The notes under the pieces: generated by a model | What the model was told of the DNA's origin: nothing | The model's database searches: none | The model's input: only the letters and a program-made list of their open reading frames with translations | Origin: Okapia johnstoni | Lineage: Eukaryota > Chordata > Mammalia > Artiodactyla > Giraffidae | Direction: 5' to 3' | DNA: 64,000 bases | NCBI GenBank assembly: GCA_024291935.2 | Contig: CM044318.1 | Span: 83,152,001-83,216,000, forward strand | Shown here: positions 11,925 to 22,450 of the stretch, piece after piece | Numbering within the stretch: the first letter of the stretch is position 1 | Layout of the letters: every line of letters starts with the position of its first letter | Made by a program: the position numbers and the translations under genes

Positions 11925-12197
11925 GAATATTCATTGGAAGGACTGATGCTGAAGCGTCAATACTTTGGCCACCTGATGTGAAAAGCAGACTCACTGGACA
12001 AGACCCTGATGCTGGGAACAATTGAGGGCAGAAGAAGAGGGTGACAGAGGATGAGATAGTTGGTTGGCATCACTGACTCGATGGATATGCGTTTGGGTGG
12101 ACTCCGGGAGTTGGTGATGGACAGGGAGGCCTGGCGCGCTGCAGTCCATGATGTCACAAAGAGTCGCACACGACTTGGGGACTGAACAGCAGCAACC
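11925..12197 (+). repeat. BovB LINE 3' fragment
   Basis: This is a sense BovB 3' region: GAATATTCATTGGAAGGACT, CAATACTTTGGCCACCTGAT, GGAGTTGGTGATGGACAGGG, ending GACTGAACAGCAGCAA. It carries small deletions compared with the other copies here. It corresponds to the last codons and 3' terminus of the element and has no intact frame. Confidence 0.9.
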
Positions 12198-13386
12198 TGG
12201 ACCTGCAGCCTTGCCTCCTCCCCGGCCCTGTGTGCCATCCTTCTGAACTTCTCCGTGGTCAGCATCAGTGATCGCAGCCCTGCTTCCTTCCAGCAGCTGC
12301 TGTGGCAGTGGTAGCCACCCATAGGGATTATTACAATGATGACTTTTAAACGAAAGCTTAATTTAATAGTCGGATACATTAAAAGCCAGAATAGAGCCAT
12401 CTAAAAAGCAAAAGAAAAACAAGAAACCAGCGGGATTTTTTTTTTCCTTCTGGGATCCTCGTTCTTTGCCCAGAGCAGGTCGTTTGCCACTCTTGACAGA
12501 AACCTTGCCCGTGTTCCCCGGGGGAGGGAAGTTGTGTCAGACGTGGGAGGCGGCCAGACAGACGGCAGAGCAGCCTTCAGAGGGTACCCGTGCCTCTCTA
12601 AATCATGCTGCTAACGAAGCTTGCAGAGTTTTCCCAATCGGACCCGTACCAGGGGCTTCGTGTGTTCTCAGCTGGAGGAAGCGTCTTGAGCTCATCTGTT
12701 GCGTGTGTGTGGTCGTATATTTTTTCTTTTGCACAATTTAAGGCCCATCCCACTTTCAAACGTCTGAGTCTTTTCTTCTGCTCCCTGTGGCCTCGTTCAG
12801 AATCCGGACAGCTGCCTACCAGGAGGAGAGACAATCCTTTGCAGAAAGTTTCTTGACCCATCCCTAGTCCCCGATCCTGGGTGTCAACTCAGGACATTGG
12901 CCTGTGGTTCAAATGCTGCTCTTTGTTCAGCTCCTTAGTGGAATGGAAAGGAGGCCAATGTTGCTGCTGATCCTCGGGGTGCTGGCTGCTGGGACTCAGA
13001 GGACAAGGGCTGCTGATGTGGGTCGCAGGGGGCCATGGATGCTGAGGGTTGGGGTGAGGGTCGGGTCAGTGCAAACCCACTGACGGCATCCGAGCTGCTC
13101 TGGGCATAGGCTGCCCAGAGTATAGGAGCCCACTGCCCATGAGAAGCCCCAAGCAGATAATTGGAGGCTGAGACATTTTGTTCTTTCTTGCAAGTCTTAC
13201 GGTGATGATGAAAATTGCCTTTGTCATGCTATTAAATGCGGAGACTATTTTGTAGAAAATACTTCATAATCACCTAATACAGTATTTATGATACTCTGCT
13301 CAGAGAGACTGTGAGTTAGTTTGGCAAAAGTCACGGTTACACGATGAATAATGGATTGGTTTCAAAGGTGTAATTTTTCCCCCCAG

Positions 13387-13511
13387 GTGATGTTCGAAAT
13401 GATATCTATGTAACATTAGTTCAAGGAGATTTTGATAAAGGAAGCAAGACGACAGCTAAGAATGTCGAAGTTACGGTGTCTGTTTACGATGAAGATGGAA
13501 AACGGCTGGAG
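13387..13511 (+). CDS. DOCK1: DOCK1 window exon 4 (start of DHR-1)
   Basis: This 125-nt exon follows TTTTTCCCCCCAG and ends in CTGGAG before a weak-looking donor GTATTT. It completes the split glycine and encodes 41 residues, [15 protein letters not shown] to YDEDGKRLE, ending on a codon boundary. This is the first part of DHR-1 (about residues 425-609 in human DOCK1), a C2-like beta sandwich that binds PtdIns(3,4,5)P3 and brings the protein to the plasma membrane. The lysine-containing loop [10 protein letters not shown] after the first strand belongs to the basic upper surface where the lipid binds in this family. The exon is almost a pure strand-loop-strand unit. Confidence 0.95.
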
Positions 13512-14654
13512 GTATTTGTTGTTGCAAAGCTGAAGCTGTGGTGTTGGAGCCTTACCTCCCTCGTGTGAGCCTTGCCTCTGCTTCGGAGCCAGTCTTATTT
13601 CCCGGGAAGAATGTTTGCCTTTTCTTCCTTTTCCCTTGCCCAAAAGGGCTGGTTTCCACTGGGTCCTGCAACCGGCCGGTCTCTGGATGTCCCTGGGGTC
13701 CTGACCACCTTTGCCAAATCCCTCCTGGGCCCCTGCTTGCCAGCGTAAACCCAAGGCTTGGAGGGCGAGCGGCTACACTAGATGTTCAGATACTGTCATT
13801 AGTACCTTTTGAGGCTGGAGGAAACCGAGGTCCAGAGAAATCAATCAACTTGACCGAGGTTAGAGAGCCCGTGAGAGGTGGAACTCGGACTGGAATTGAG
13901 GCCTCTGACCTTGTGCTTTACTGGGTGGTGGTCACAGAGACCTCCTCCAGTGTGGTCACGGCAGCCTGCAGGTGTCCTGGGAGGGACTTGGAGACCATGG
14001 CCTCTGAGGACTGGAGGCTGAGCCCAAGCAGAAGTCCCTGCCAGCTGCCTCTCTGGACCATGGCTGCATCCTGGGCTTCCTGGGGCCCATGTGGCCCAGA
14101 GCAGGGTCCTGCGGGTACCCCAGAGGCTCGGCTCTGCCTGGAGGGGGGTGCATCCTTTCTCTCTGGGTGGCTGATATCCAGTGGCCCTGCCCTGCCATCT
14201 CTCTGGAAACAGGCCATGCTGCCCCTGGGCTTAATGGTGTCTCCTTAGAGTCGAGTGATCAGTGCCTGTGGTGGAGGAAGGGGATGGAGAACTGTCAGCT
14301 ACAGATCAAAAAGATCTGTAGCACTTTTCTCCAGCCACCAAGAGGCAGGTGTTTCCTGCAGGTCAGGGTGAATGTTACTAGGGGTACGGAGGATGGAGGA
14401 CAGTAGCATCTCCAGACCGTGTGGCCATTAAGATCTCAGATGTCTGCGAGCAGGGTTTTCTGCTGGCCACTGGCCCCAGCCTGACCCGTCCTTCCGTCAC
14501 TGGGGAGGCGTGTTCTGTGGGCTCCGGGGTTGTTGACGTTCCTGGGGCGCCCCCGCTCCTTCTCCTGGCTCATCTAACAGAGCCGGAAGGAGGAGATGGA
14601 TGCAGTGTCAGGCTCTACGAGGGCTGATGCGAACTCTTTATGCTTCTTTTAAAG
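13512..14654 (+). other. DOCK1: Intron 4-5 (1,143 bp)
   Basis: This is a GC-rich intron. A MIR-like piece lies at about 13775-13925 (AGGTCCAGAGAAATCAATCA, AACTTGACCGAGGTTAGAG). A long open frame across 13538-14248 is judged accidental. Nothing else is recognised. Confidence 0.75.
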
Positions 14655-14753
14655 CATGTGATTTTCCCGGGCGCTGGTGATGAAGCGATTTCAGAGTACA
14701 AGTCGGTGATTTACTACCAAGTGAAACAGCCACGCTGGTTTGAGACGGTTAAG
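14655..14753 (+). CDS. DOCK1: DOCK1 window exon 5 (DHR-1)
   Basis: This 99-nt exon of exactly 33 codons is in phase 0 at both ends, after acceptor CTTCTTTTAAAG and before donor GTATGG. It encodes [20 protein letters not shown] and ends RWFETVK. It is a central DHR-1 segment: the [17 protein letters not shown] stretch is the highly conserved strand pair of DOCK-family C2 domains. Because both ends are phase 0, skipping it would keep the frame but remove part of the beta sandwich. Confidence 0.96.
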
Positions 14754-15722
14754 GTATGGCCCTGTTCTCCCACGGGGTGGGTTATGAGATGCTCATTTGT
14801 ATCCCGAGGACGTCGCCCCCTTGCACCCCCTCCCCCCTCCCCAGGGCTGCCTGCCAGTGGGTACCCTCTGCCAGCCCCGGGGCGCTTTCAACAAAGTCGT
14901 TCAAGAAGGTTGCTGAGGAACCTTGCTGGTGTTTCTTGGAATTTACATTTACTCTCATCTCCTTTTGGACGTAGAAGCAAGACTTTCCTGGAGACAAATG
15001 ACAGAGGCCTTTACAGGCAGCTGTTGTCTGTCTCTTCTCGGGTCTGTTTTATGTAAGGTGTGCTGTCTTTACAGCAAATGGAAAAAAAAAATAGAGGTGA
15101 TAGTACATGGAGGACATCACTGGGAATATGGATCCTGTTCCCTCAACTGTGATGCCCCGAGGTTCTAGCGCAGCCCCCCAACACCCCCGCCCAGCCCACC
15201 ATGAACCAGCCCACACTCCACGGGCTTGAGTACTGGGACACCAGGCCAGTGGTCGGCTCTGAATACAAACATTAGCTATGAGATTATGGACACTCTTGGC
15301 TTAAAGGCAGCATGTATTGGGTCTTTTTCCTTTTACTCTAAGTCCTGGAAGAACAGCCTTCTTGCTGCAGCCAAGGCCGGTCTCCACAGTTACGAGGGAA
15401 TACAGGTACCTCCAAATCGGGGCTAAAAACATAAATGGCAACTTAAAAAAAAAAATAGACTCTTCACTGTGAGGATCAGCACATTAAAAAAAAAAAAACT
15501 CCGCTACCTCTTCCAGTCCACGTGGCATCCTGGACAGGATTATCTGGTGTAAATTTTCAAAGGGCATTTGCCTTTGGGAAGATCACGGAGGGGATGAAGT
15601 GTACAGGATCGTCACTCTGTGGGGTAGAAGTGTGTGGAGTGTTCCATGATGTCTCAGCAGAATGAAGCTGATTGCTGGGGAAGATGCCGTAAAGGTGCCG
15701 ACTTTCCCTGTTTATCCCGCAG
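14754..15722 (+). other. DOCK1: Intron 5-6 (969 bp)
   Basis: This short intron has a CCCTCCCC-type pyrimidine run near 14820 and two A runs near 15446 and 15485. I recognise no transposable element. Confidence 0.75.
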
Positions 15723-15795
15723 GTGGCCATCCCCATCGAGGACGTGAACCGCAGTCACCTCCGGTTTACCTTCCGACACAGATCATCCCAGGACT
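15723..15795 (+). CDS. DOCK1: DOCK1 window exon 6 (DHR-1)
   Basis: This 73-nt exon lies between TTTATCCCGCAG and the consensus donor GTGAGT. It encodes 24 residues, VAIPIEDVNRSHLRFTFRHR followed by SSQD, and leaves a T that becomes serine with exon 7. The string HLRFTFRHRSS is the DHR-1 signature strand shared by the DOCK-A group. Phase in is 0 and phase out is 1. Confidence 0.96.
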
Positions 15796-16675
15796 GTGAG
15801 TAGCCAGATGCTTCGTTAGCTCGTGTTTATTGTGTATTTATTCTGGATTGTTCTAGACAGTGGTTACCGTAACACAGAGAGGTCTTGACACTCCAGCTCC
15901 GTGTCCAGGTGAACACAGTCCTGTGAAGTACTGTCCACTCAGGTTGAGCTGCTCCTGGAGATCTTCATTTTCTTCTCGAGTTTGTCCAGTGACGTGCCCT
16001 TCCTTCCTACTCTACCCTTGGGTTTCGTCTTTCCCATTTGTTTTGTGGTCCTGTCCCATCTGTCAGAAAATCGCTGAGCTGTAACAGACAGATTTCACAA
16101 ATTGCTTTTAATGCTGTTTGTGCTGAAAATCTTGAGCTCTCCCTGGCTTTGCTGGTGGTCACTGGTGTCTGGAACTCAGGCTGACCTTTTCTCGCCGGTG
16201 TTGGCATAGCCTTGGACATGATGCCAAGACTTTGGGAGGAAAGAACGGTTGTTCGCATCACTCACCTTCCAGAAGGATTTAGCATCGAAGGTGAAGTGTG
16301 TCTCATCGCATGTGTTGAACTTGTTGTCTGCTAAGGATGTAGCCCTCTGTTAGCCACCAAGTTCAAAGTACAAGGGGAAGATGCACTGCTGCCCTTTGAG
16401 GGCTGCATCTGTCTGGCCGTCAGCTAAGATTTGGGAGCTCGAGTGATGCTACAGTTGTATATGTAGTAGCATCACGGGAAGGGTGCCTCGGTGGGTGTGT
16501 TTATCATCTACAACCCTGTGGAGACCAGAGCCACTCAGGTGGGGGGTCCTCAGCCCTGGCTCTGTGTATCTTTCCAAATATCTCAGCCTGAGGAGGGAAT
16601 TCCCAGGGGTAATTGATGACCAGGCGAAGTGGAAGCTGCCCTCCCCTTGGCACAATGCTGAGCACAGAATCAGGT

Positions 16676-17130
16676 CAGTTCAGTCACTCAGTCGTGTCCA
16701 ACTCCTTGCGACCCCATGAACCGCAGCACGCCAGGCCTCCCTGTCCATCACCAACTCCTAGAGTTTACTCAAACTCATGTCCATTGAGTCAGTGACGCCA
16801 TCCAACCATCTCATCCTCTGCCACCCCCTTCTCCTCCCGCTTTCAATCTTTCCCAGCATCAGGGTCTTTTCCAGTGAATCACTTCTTTGCATCAGGTGGC
16901 CGAAGAATTGGAGTGTCAGCTTCAACATCAGTCCTTCCAATGAATATTCAGGACTGATCTCCTTTAGGATGGACTGGTTGGATCTCCTTGCAGTCCAAGG
17001 GACTCTCAAGAGACTTCTCTAACACCGCAGTTCAAAAGCATCAATTCTTCGGCGCTCAGCTTTTTTATACTCCAACTCTCACATCCATACATGACTACTG
17101 GGAAAACCACAGCCATGACTAGATGGACCT
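16676..17130 (-). repeat. BovB LINE 3' fragment (antisense)
   Basis: This is the reverse complement of the BovB 3' region. It starts with GTTCAGTCACTCAGTCGTGT, passes through CCATCCAACCATCTCATCC and CCAATGAATATTCAGGACTG, and ends near TGACTAGATGGACC. On the minus strand it encodes decayed parts of the reverse transcriptase C-terminus ([20 protein letters not shown]). Confidence 0.92.
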
Positions 17131-18159
17131 TAGCCAAGTCTTGGAGGCTGTGGTGGGCTCTGCACCCAGCACAGTGGAAATCGTGGTGGTGGGGGACAGG
17201 TACTGCAGAGGAGGCAAGGGTGGGGAGCCCTGCTGCAGGGCAGGCAGAGCTCTCGAATGCACAGAGGACTTATCACAGAAGCACTCTCCCCCTTTAGAAC
17301 ACCATCATTCCCCCTAATTAATAGAGTAGACTAGGGCAGAGGGATCTCTTCGGTAGCATTTTAATTTCCCAAATCCTTGTTTTCCTTGTCAGTTTTAAGT
17401 ACTCATTACAGACAAGATGCTGTCACGATACATTTGCATAATTAATGAAGTCTCCCTGGCCACAGCTGATGGGGTTGGGGGAACATATGGAGCATAGCAA
17501 GTGTGATGATGATGAAGTCTGTGGGCTACCCTAGCGACATGGGTCATGGGGGCCTTGACTGCCGCCTTGTCTGCAGATGCTCTGGGGCAGAAATGGGGAG
17601 AGCTGAGGCCACACTGCACCCCTTCCCTACTGTCCCCAGCAAAACATGTTGCTTTACCCCTTCTGGAAGCAGGTGACGGGGTTTCTCACGCAGGGATCTG
17701 TCCTTGGGATTGCTGGGAAAGTTTGGTGCTGGTATGTGAGTGGTCTAACGCTGTTCTGCAACTTATTAGCAATTCCAGATGCATCAGTTGATGTTTTCTG
17801 TGGATGCGGGCAGATGTGTGCCTTCTGAGGCCAGCCTCCTAGGAATTTTCCTTCTTTGTAGGGGATCTGGCTGGGTGGGCAGCCCTGCCTGCCCTCTGGG
17901 GCATGAGGTCTTCTGTGACTCCTGACGTGTAAATGTGTTGTCTTCCTCGTCATGGCTGCTAATGAACATGTGATAAATGCAGTCCATTCCTGATGTGAAG
18001 AGGCAGAGTATTAATAATTTAAAGATGTGCTATTAAATTCTGTTCTACTTAATAGTGGGGCTGGGGGAAGCCATGTGCTGGCAGGTGTGGTCACGTGTCT
18101 TGAACCACGGCTGATTTCACAGAGATGTACTTTAATGTTTTTCATGTCTGCCCAAACTT

Positions 18160-18366
18160 AGAACCTGATGGCTCAGATAGAAAAGAGCCCGCCTGCCATG
18201 CGGGAGGCCTGGATTTGATCCCTGAGTTGGGAAGATCCCCTGGAGGAGGGTGTGGCAACCCACTCCAGTATTCTTGGCTGGAGAATCCCACGGACACAGG
18301 AGCCTGTTGGGCTACAGTCCGTGGGGTCTCAGAGTCGGACACAACTGAGCGACTCAGCACAGCACA
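18160..18366 (+). repeat. Bov-tA SINE
   Basis: This sense Bov-tA has a tRNA-like head (GATGGCTCAGATAGAAAAGA, TTTGATCCCTGAGTTGGG) joined to the BovA body (AACCCACTCCAGTATTCTTG, ACAACTGAGCGACTCAGC). It is nearly full length. Confidence 0.9.
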
Positions 18367-18509
18367 AACTTGGAAGGATCTCTTCCTTTTCTGTTGAACA
18401 CTGAGAAGTTTTATGTTTCGAGAACCCTTTCACAGAGTTATTTTTTGATTCTTAGGGTGCATGTATCTTGCTTTTACCTGTCATTTTGTCTTTGGTTAGT
18501 CAATCATTC

Positions 18510-18610
18510 ACGCATCTAATTAGCTAGCATTTGTTGAGCACCTATTATATTCCAGGAATGCAAAGATCAATGAGATATAGTATCTCATGCAGTGATGTCC
18601 TAGAGGAAGT
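18510..18610 (+). repeat. L2/MIR-like fragment
   Basis: The string TTTGTTGAGCACCTATTATA followed by TTCCAGGAATGCAAAGAT is the typical 3' end of old L2-type elements (tttgttgagcacctactatgtgccagg). It is short and decayed. Confidence 0.5.
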
Positions 18611-19099
18611 ATCTTGAACCTCTGACTCAAGGTGGGCAGATGTATTGCTCTTGGACCTGTGTTGTTTCATCTCCAAAAATAGAATCTGGGATCTATAATT
18701 TTAAAGGTATTTTCTAGCCTTGAACTCAACAGTTCCATGCTGTGTTCAGCTTGCATCTCAGAAAATTCATCACAAATCCATTTCTTCAGCCCAGAGTCCT
18801 CATCCGTGTCTACCTGATCGGGCCCCTGCCCACCCTGGAGCCCGCACTCCCCTCTGCTCACCAGCCACACTGGCTGTCAGCCCCATGCAAGCCAGGCCGC
18901 TCCTATTTAGGGCCTCTGTATTTGGCCATCTCTTTTCCTGCAGGGTTTACATCTTGGGTCATACGTAGTCCATCTTCTCAGAGAGACCTTTCTGACCATC
19001 CAGCTGGGCTGTCCCTGTTCCTATCATAACGCTTTAACAAGCTCCCAACTTTTGTTCTCTTTGTTATCTGAAAGAACTTTTTTGTTGGCGTCTCACCAA

Positions 19100-19200
19100 C
19101 TAGAACAAATGTTTATTGAGTATCTGATATATAGCAGGCACTACGTTACACACTGGGGAAATAGTGAAAAAATACACAACTTTACTTTCATGGGAAAATC
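19100..19200 (+). repeat. L2-like fragment
   Basis: ACAAATGTTTATTGAGTATC, then ATATAGCAGGCACTACGTTA and CACTGGGGAAATAGTGAA follow the order of the L2 3' end. Old and short. Confidence 0.5.
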
Positions 19201-19228
19201 CAGTGGATGAAGTTAATGATAAATTTTC

Positions 19229-19293
19229 ACACATACACACACACACACTTGCACACACACACTCAGCGCACGCACACACGTGCACACACACAG
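19229..19293 (+). repeat. Interrupted CA microsatellite
   Basis: About 65 bp of alternating CA with TA, TTG and CG interruptions (ACACACACACACTTGCACAC and ACGCACACACGTGCACACAC). It is likely length-variable. Confidence 0.9.
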
Positions 19294-19329
19294 AGTACAG
19301 CCTTGGTAATCTGGTAGTGATAGGGACTT

Positions 19330-19665
19330 GTTGTAATCTGCTGGGGCAGCCACAGGAAAATACCATAGACTGGGTGACTAAACAGTGGAGATTTCCACAG
19401 TTCTGCAAGCTGCAAGTCTGAGCTCAGGGTGCCAGTGTGGTAGGGTCTGGGGAGAACCCTCTCCCAGGTTACAGACGGCCACCTTCTTGCTGTGAGCTCA
19501 CATGGGGGAGGATAGAGCTGGTATCTGTTCCCTTTCTTATAAGGGCCCCCATTCTATGGGGTCAGGGCCTCACCTGTATGATCAGTCAACCTTGAGACCG
19601 TCCTTTTCGGCCTTTTCTCCAGTACAACCTTGCAGGGATTAGGTTTCAGCCTAACAAAACAAAAC
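19330..19665 (+). repeat. MLT1-like LTR remnant (ERVL-MaLR class)
   Basis: The order of blocks AAAATACCATAGACTGGGTG, CACAGTTCTGCAAGCTGCAA, ACAGACGGCCACCTTCTTGC and CTTATAAGGGCCCCCATTCT fits a decayed LTR of the mammalian MaLR group. It is a solitary, non-coding remnant. The family assignment is from memory. Confidence 0.5.
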
Positions 19666-20387
19666 CTAACAGTTCAGCTCCTGGCCATGGTGAAGACCGA
19701 TCAGTTGAGTGCCAGGTGTGACCAGGGTCTGCATTGGCTCTTCTGGGCAAGCTGGTCACTTCCAAGCAGGTGACTCCTTGGTGGAAACTTGAATGAAATG
19801 AAGAACTGAATCTCCCACGCTGATTTTGGGGGAAGAACGTCCTCACCATAGAGGATGAAATTTCACGTTCAGGCGTGTAGTCCACCTGTGACTTACGTTA
19901 GTGGAGGGTCCGAGGTGCGCGTCTATCTGTTTTGATTTTCCGTGTTGACCGTCTGTTTTCTCAGGGAAGGATTTGCCCCTTATAGTGGTCACTTGTGATG
20001 GCCTGTGTGTTCTGCTCTGTTTATCTGTGAATCCCTGTGCTGCAAACACCATCTTCACTGTTAGCTCTTTCCAGTTACTCTTGGCTTTCCGTATTGCAGA
20101 CTTCCCTCCATGTTCCCCTTCAAAAGTACCCTCCTCCTCCTGCTCCTTTACTCCAGATTCCGTTTTGAACTTCTATGAGGAAACTAACACTGCTCTGAAT
20201 TTACAGAGTAGTTGGAGCACGAGGATCCCTTTGTGATATGTGAATGTTGTCTTCATCTCCACGTGTTTCTTTCCTTTAACACCTGTCAAAGTTTTGTAAT
20301 TTTTTTAGAAAGGCAGCTCTCGTGGCATTTTATGATGTTATTTTTGTCGTGATGGCTGTTGAAAATGATTATTGATCTCTGTTGCAG

Positions 20388-20491
20388 CTAAGGACAAATC
20401 TGAGAAAATATTCGCCCTCGCTTTTGTAAAGCTCATGCGCTACGATGGGACCACCCTGAGGGACGGGGAGCATGATCTTATTGTCTACAAG
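20388..20491 (+). CDS. DOCK1: DOCK1 window exon 7 (DHR-1)
   Basis: This 104-nt exon follows CTCTGTTGCAG and ends before GTACGC. It completes the serine from exon 6 and encodes 34 residues: [20 protein letters not shown], then [14 protein letters not shown], ending on a codon boundary. FALAFVKLM is one of the last DHR-1 strands, and the sequence [12 protein letters not shown] is the following loop. It joins directly to AEAKKLED of exon 8. Confidence 0.96.
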
Positions 20492-20667
20492 GTACGCTCT
20501 TTTTTCTGTTGGTGTGATGCTGTTGATGTTGACCGCTTCAAGCCTCTTTGGGTTTCCTGGCCTGAGCGGACGTCTCCCGTCTTTGTGGCAACAATGCTCT
20601 CTAGCAACTTCTAATTCTGAAAATGAACATTTCAGACGACCAGCTTTTTAGCTTTCCCTAAGGGGAG

Positions 20668-20887
20668 ATGTTTGTTTTAGTTGCTAAGTCACGTCTGACT
20701 CTTTGCGAACCCATGGACTGTAGCCTGCCAGGCTCCTCTGTCAATGGGATTCTCCAGGCAAGAATACTAGATCGGTTGCCATTTCCTTCTCCAGGGGATC
20801 TTCCTGACCCAGAGATCGAACCTGCATCCCTTACATCTCTTGCATTGGCATGCAGGTTCTTTACCACTAGAGTCACCTGGGAAGCCC
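20668..20887 (-). repeat. Bov-tA SINE (antisense)
   Basis: The plus strand reads TTTAGTTGCTAAGTCACGTC, CCAGGCAAGAATACTAGATC and ends ACTAGAGTCACCTGGGAAGC, the reverse of a full Bov-tA including the tRNA part. Confidence 0.92.
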
Positions 20888-21016
20888 ATAATAACACATT
20901 AGATTCTGTTTAAAAAAATGCTCTGTGAGTGTGAATTCATCTAGAGGGACAAGGGAAATATTAAAAATAAGCAATTTAGCACAGGGTCTCTGTTCAATAT
21001 TATGGCTGTTTTTTCC

Positions 21017-21137
21017 TATTATTATTATTTTTGGCTGTGCAGCATGTGGGATCTTATTTTTCTGACCAGAGATTAAACCCATGCCCCCTGCAGTGGAAGC
21101 GAGGTGTCTTAACCTCTGAGTCACTGGGAAAGTCCCC
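21017..21137 (-). repeat. CHR-type SINE (antisense)
   Basis: It reads GGCTGTGCAGCATGTGGGAT, GACCAGAGATTAAACCCATG and TGAGTCACTGGGAAAGTCCC on the plus strand, the reverse of a CHR tRNA SINE. The short TTATTATTATT upstream is its reversed tail. Confidence 0.8.
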
Positions 21138-21209
21138 TGCTCAATATTATATAGCAAATTAGTTGGGAAAATAACTTATACAAGAATAGACACATGTAGA
21201 TGTATCACT

Positions 21210-21420
21210 GTAGGCTTCCTGGTGGCTCAGTGGTAAAGAATCTACTTTTAGTGCAGTAGATGCAGGTTCAATCCCTGGGTTGGGAAGATCCCCTAGAGAA
21301 TAAAATGGCATCCCACTCCAGTATTCTTCTTGGAAAATCCCATGGACAGAGGAGCCTGGTGAGGTACAGTGCATGAGGTCGCAAAAGAGTCGGACACAGC
21401 TTAGTGACTGAACAACAACA
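21210..21420 (+). repeat. Bov-tA SINE
   Basis: This sense element runs from GGCTTCCTGGTGGCTCAGTG through CATCCCACTCCAGTATTCTT to AGTGACTGAACAACAACA. It is full length with minor decay. Confidence 0.92.
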
Positions 21421-21515
21421 GTATGTATAACTGGATCACTTGTTGTGTACCTATAAGTAGCACAAGATTATCAGTCAACTATCCTCCAATGTAAAACATT
21501 AAAAAAATAAAACAA
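21420..21515 (+). repeat. L1 3'-end fragment
   Basis: TATAACTGGATCACTTGTTG, GTCAACTATCCTCCAATGTA and the A-rich end match the usual end of artiodactyl L1 elements (ctgaatcactttgctgtac ... caactatactccaat). Confidence 0.6.
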
Positions 21516-21641
21516 ACTATTTAGGAAATAATAGAAAACAAATATCATGATGGTTCAAAGGATTAAGGATCACAAGGGGGTAGGAAAAAATTGCCTGGTG
21601 CCATGAGTCGCGTGTGACCTGTTGCGGTGTTAAACCCGCAG

Positions 21642-21825
21642 GCGGAAGCGAAGAAGCTGGAGGACGCAGGCACATACCTGAGCCTGCCCTCCACCAAGGC
21701 CGAGCTGGAGGAGAAGGGCCACTCGGCCACAGGCAAGAGCATGCAGAGCCTCGGGAGCTGCACCATCAGCAAGGACTCCTTTCAGATCTCCACGCTCGTG
21801 TGCTCCACCAAGCTGACCCAGAACG
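21642..21825 (+). CDS. DOCK1: DOCK1 window exon 8 (end of DHR-1)
   Basis: At 184 nt this is the largest exon in the window, after TAAACCCGCAG and before GTGGGT. It encodes 61 residues from AEAKKLEDAGTYLSLPSTKA through SCTISKDSFQISTLVCSTKL to TQN, leaving a G that starts the valine of exon 9. The first half finishes DHR-1, and the second half (STKLTQN) is the link to the armadillo-like helical region. The exon is clearly GC-richer at third positions than exons 7 and 11. Confidence 0.96.
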
Positions 21826-22104
21826 GTGGGTGTCGGGGGTGCAAACCGGCACGCCTCTCCGCACGTTTTCTCCTTCCCTCCCCTCTCTCTCGTGCTCCCT
21901 GCCGATTGCAGGAGGCTTCCCCAGGTGCCGGAATCCTACCTGTGAGCCCTTCATCGCTCTTGCTGGCCTGTGGGGATGCTGATGACGGGGGAAAGAGGGT
22001 GGGGCTGACATCCCTTCTGCTTTGAAACGCACATTCTGATTTTACCCTAAGGATGAACCTCAAAGTGATGGATTTACTTTTTCTTAAAAAAATATCCATC
22101 TATG

Positions 22105-22243
22105 TATCTAGATACCTTTTTGTCTGGCTGCCCCGAATCTTAGTTGCCACATGTGGGATCTAGTTCCCTGACCAGGAATTGAACCCAGGTCCCCTGCATT
22201 GAGAGTGCCGAGTCTCAGCCACTGAACCACTGGAGATGTCCCT
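22105..22243 (-). repeat. CHR-type SINE (antisense)
   Basis: The plus strand shows TTAGTTGCCACATGTGGGAT, GACCAGGAATTGAACCCAGG and CCACTGAACCACTGGAGATG, the reverse of a CHR SINE. Confidence 0.8.
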
Positions 22244-22319
22244 GAATATACTTTTGAAAAAGAATTTTGGCCAAGGGAAGGTAGCGTAGGATAAAGGAAA
22301 GTCAGCACAAGTGGGAGTC

Positions 22320-22450
22320 AGACCAATGCCCCAGGCTTGAGCCCTGGGAATGACCTTGAACTCGGGTCCCCAAGCTCGTGTTCCTCATCTGTGTCCTGGT
22401 TATAATGCCTGTCTCCTAGGGCTCTCTGAGGGCCATGGGAGGTGTAGGGT
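22320..22450. repeat. MIR-like fragment
   Basis: GAATGACCTTGAACTCGGGT, then TTCCTCATCTGTGTCCTGGT and TATAATGCCTGTCTCCTAGG follow the MIR core order. Limits are approximate. Confidence 0.5.

Larger units (their letters stand above)
8593..13386 (+). other. DOCK1: Intron 3-4 (4,794 bp)
   Basis: The intron holds a MIR-like piece (9480-9600), one copy of a 155-bp segment duplicated in intron 9-10 (9679-9833), a short direct repeat GGTGAACATAC..GGTTCCAT at 10087-10140, a MIR-like piece (about 10395-10530), two related 50-bp segments near 10611 and 10960, and a BovB fragment (11925-12197). It ends in the tract TTTTTCCCCCCAG. Confidence 0.75.
15796..20387 (+). other. DOCK1: Intron 6-7 (4,592 bp)
   Basis: The intron contains an antisense BovB piece (16676-17130), a Bov-tA SINE (18160-18366), L2/MIR-like pieces (about 18510-18610 and 19100-19200), a CA-rich microsatellite (19229-19293) and an MLT1-like LTR remnant (about 19330-19665). 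The remainder shows nothing I recognise. Confidence 0.75.
20492..21641 (+). other. DOCK1: Intron 7-8 (1,150 bp)
   Basis: Much of the intron is retroposon: antisense Bov-tA (20668-20887), antisense CHR SINE (21017-21137), sense Bov-tA (21210-21420) and an L1 3'-end piece (21420-21515). Unique sequence remains mainly near the two exons. Confidence 0.85.

Noticed and set aside
13538..14248. A 236-codon open frame on the plus strand in intron 4-5
   Set aside because: It lies in a GC-rich intron, overlaps a MIR-like piece, is not in the frame of exon 4, and its composition (many Ser, Pro, Trp, Gly) shows no recognisable domain. A chance frame is the simplest explanation.
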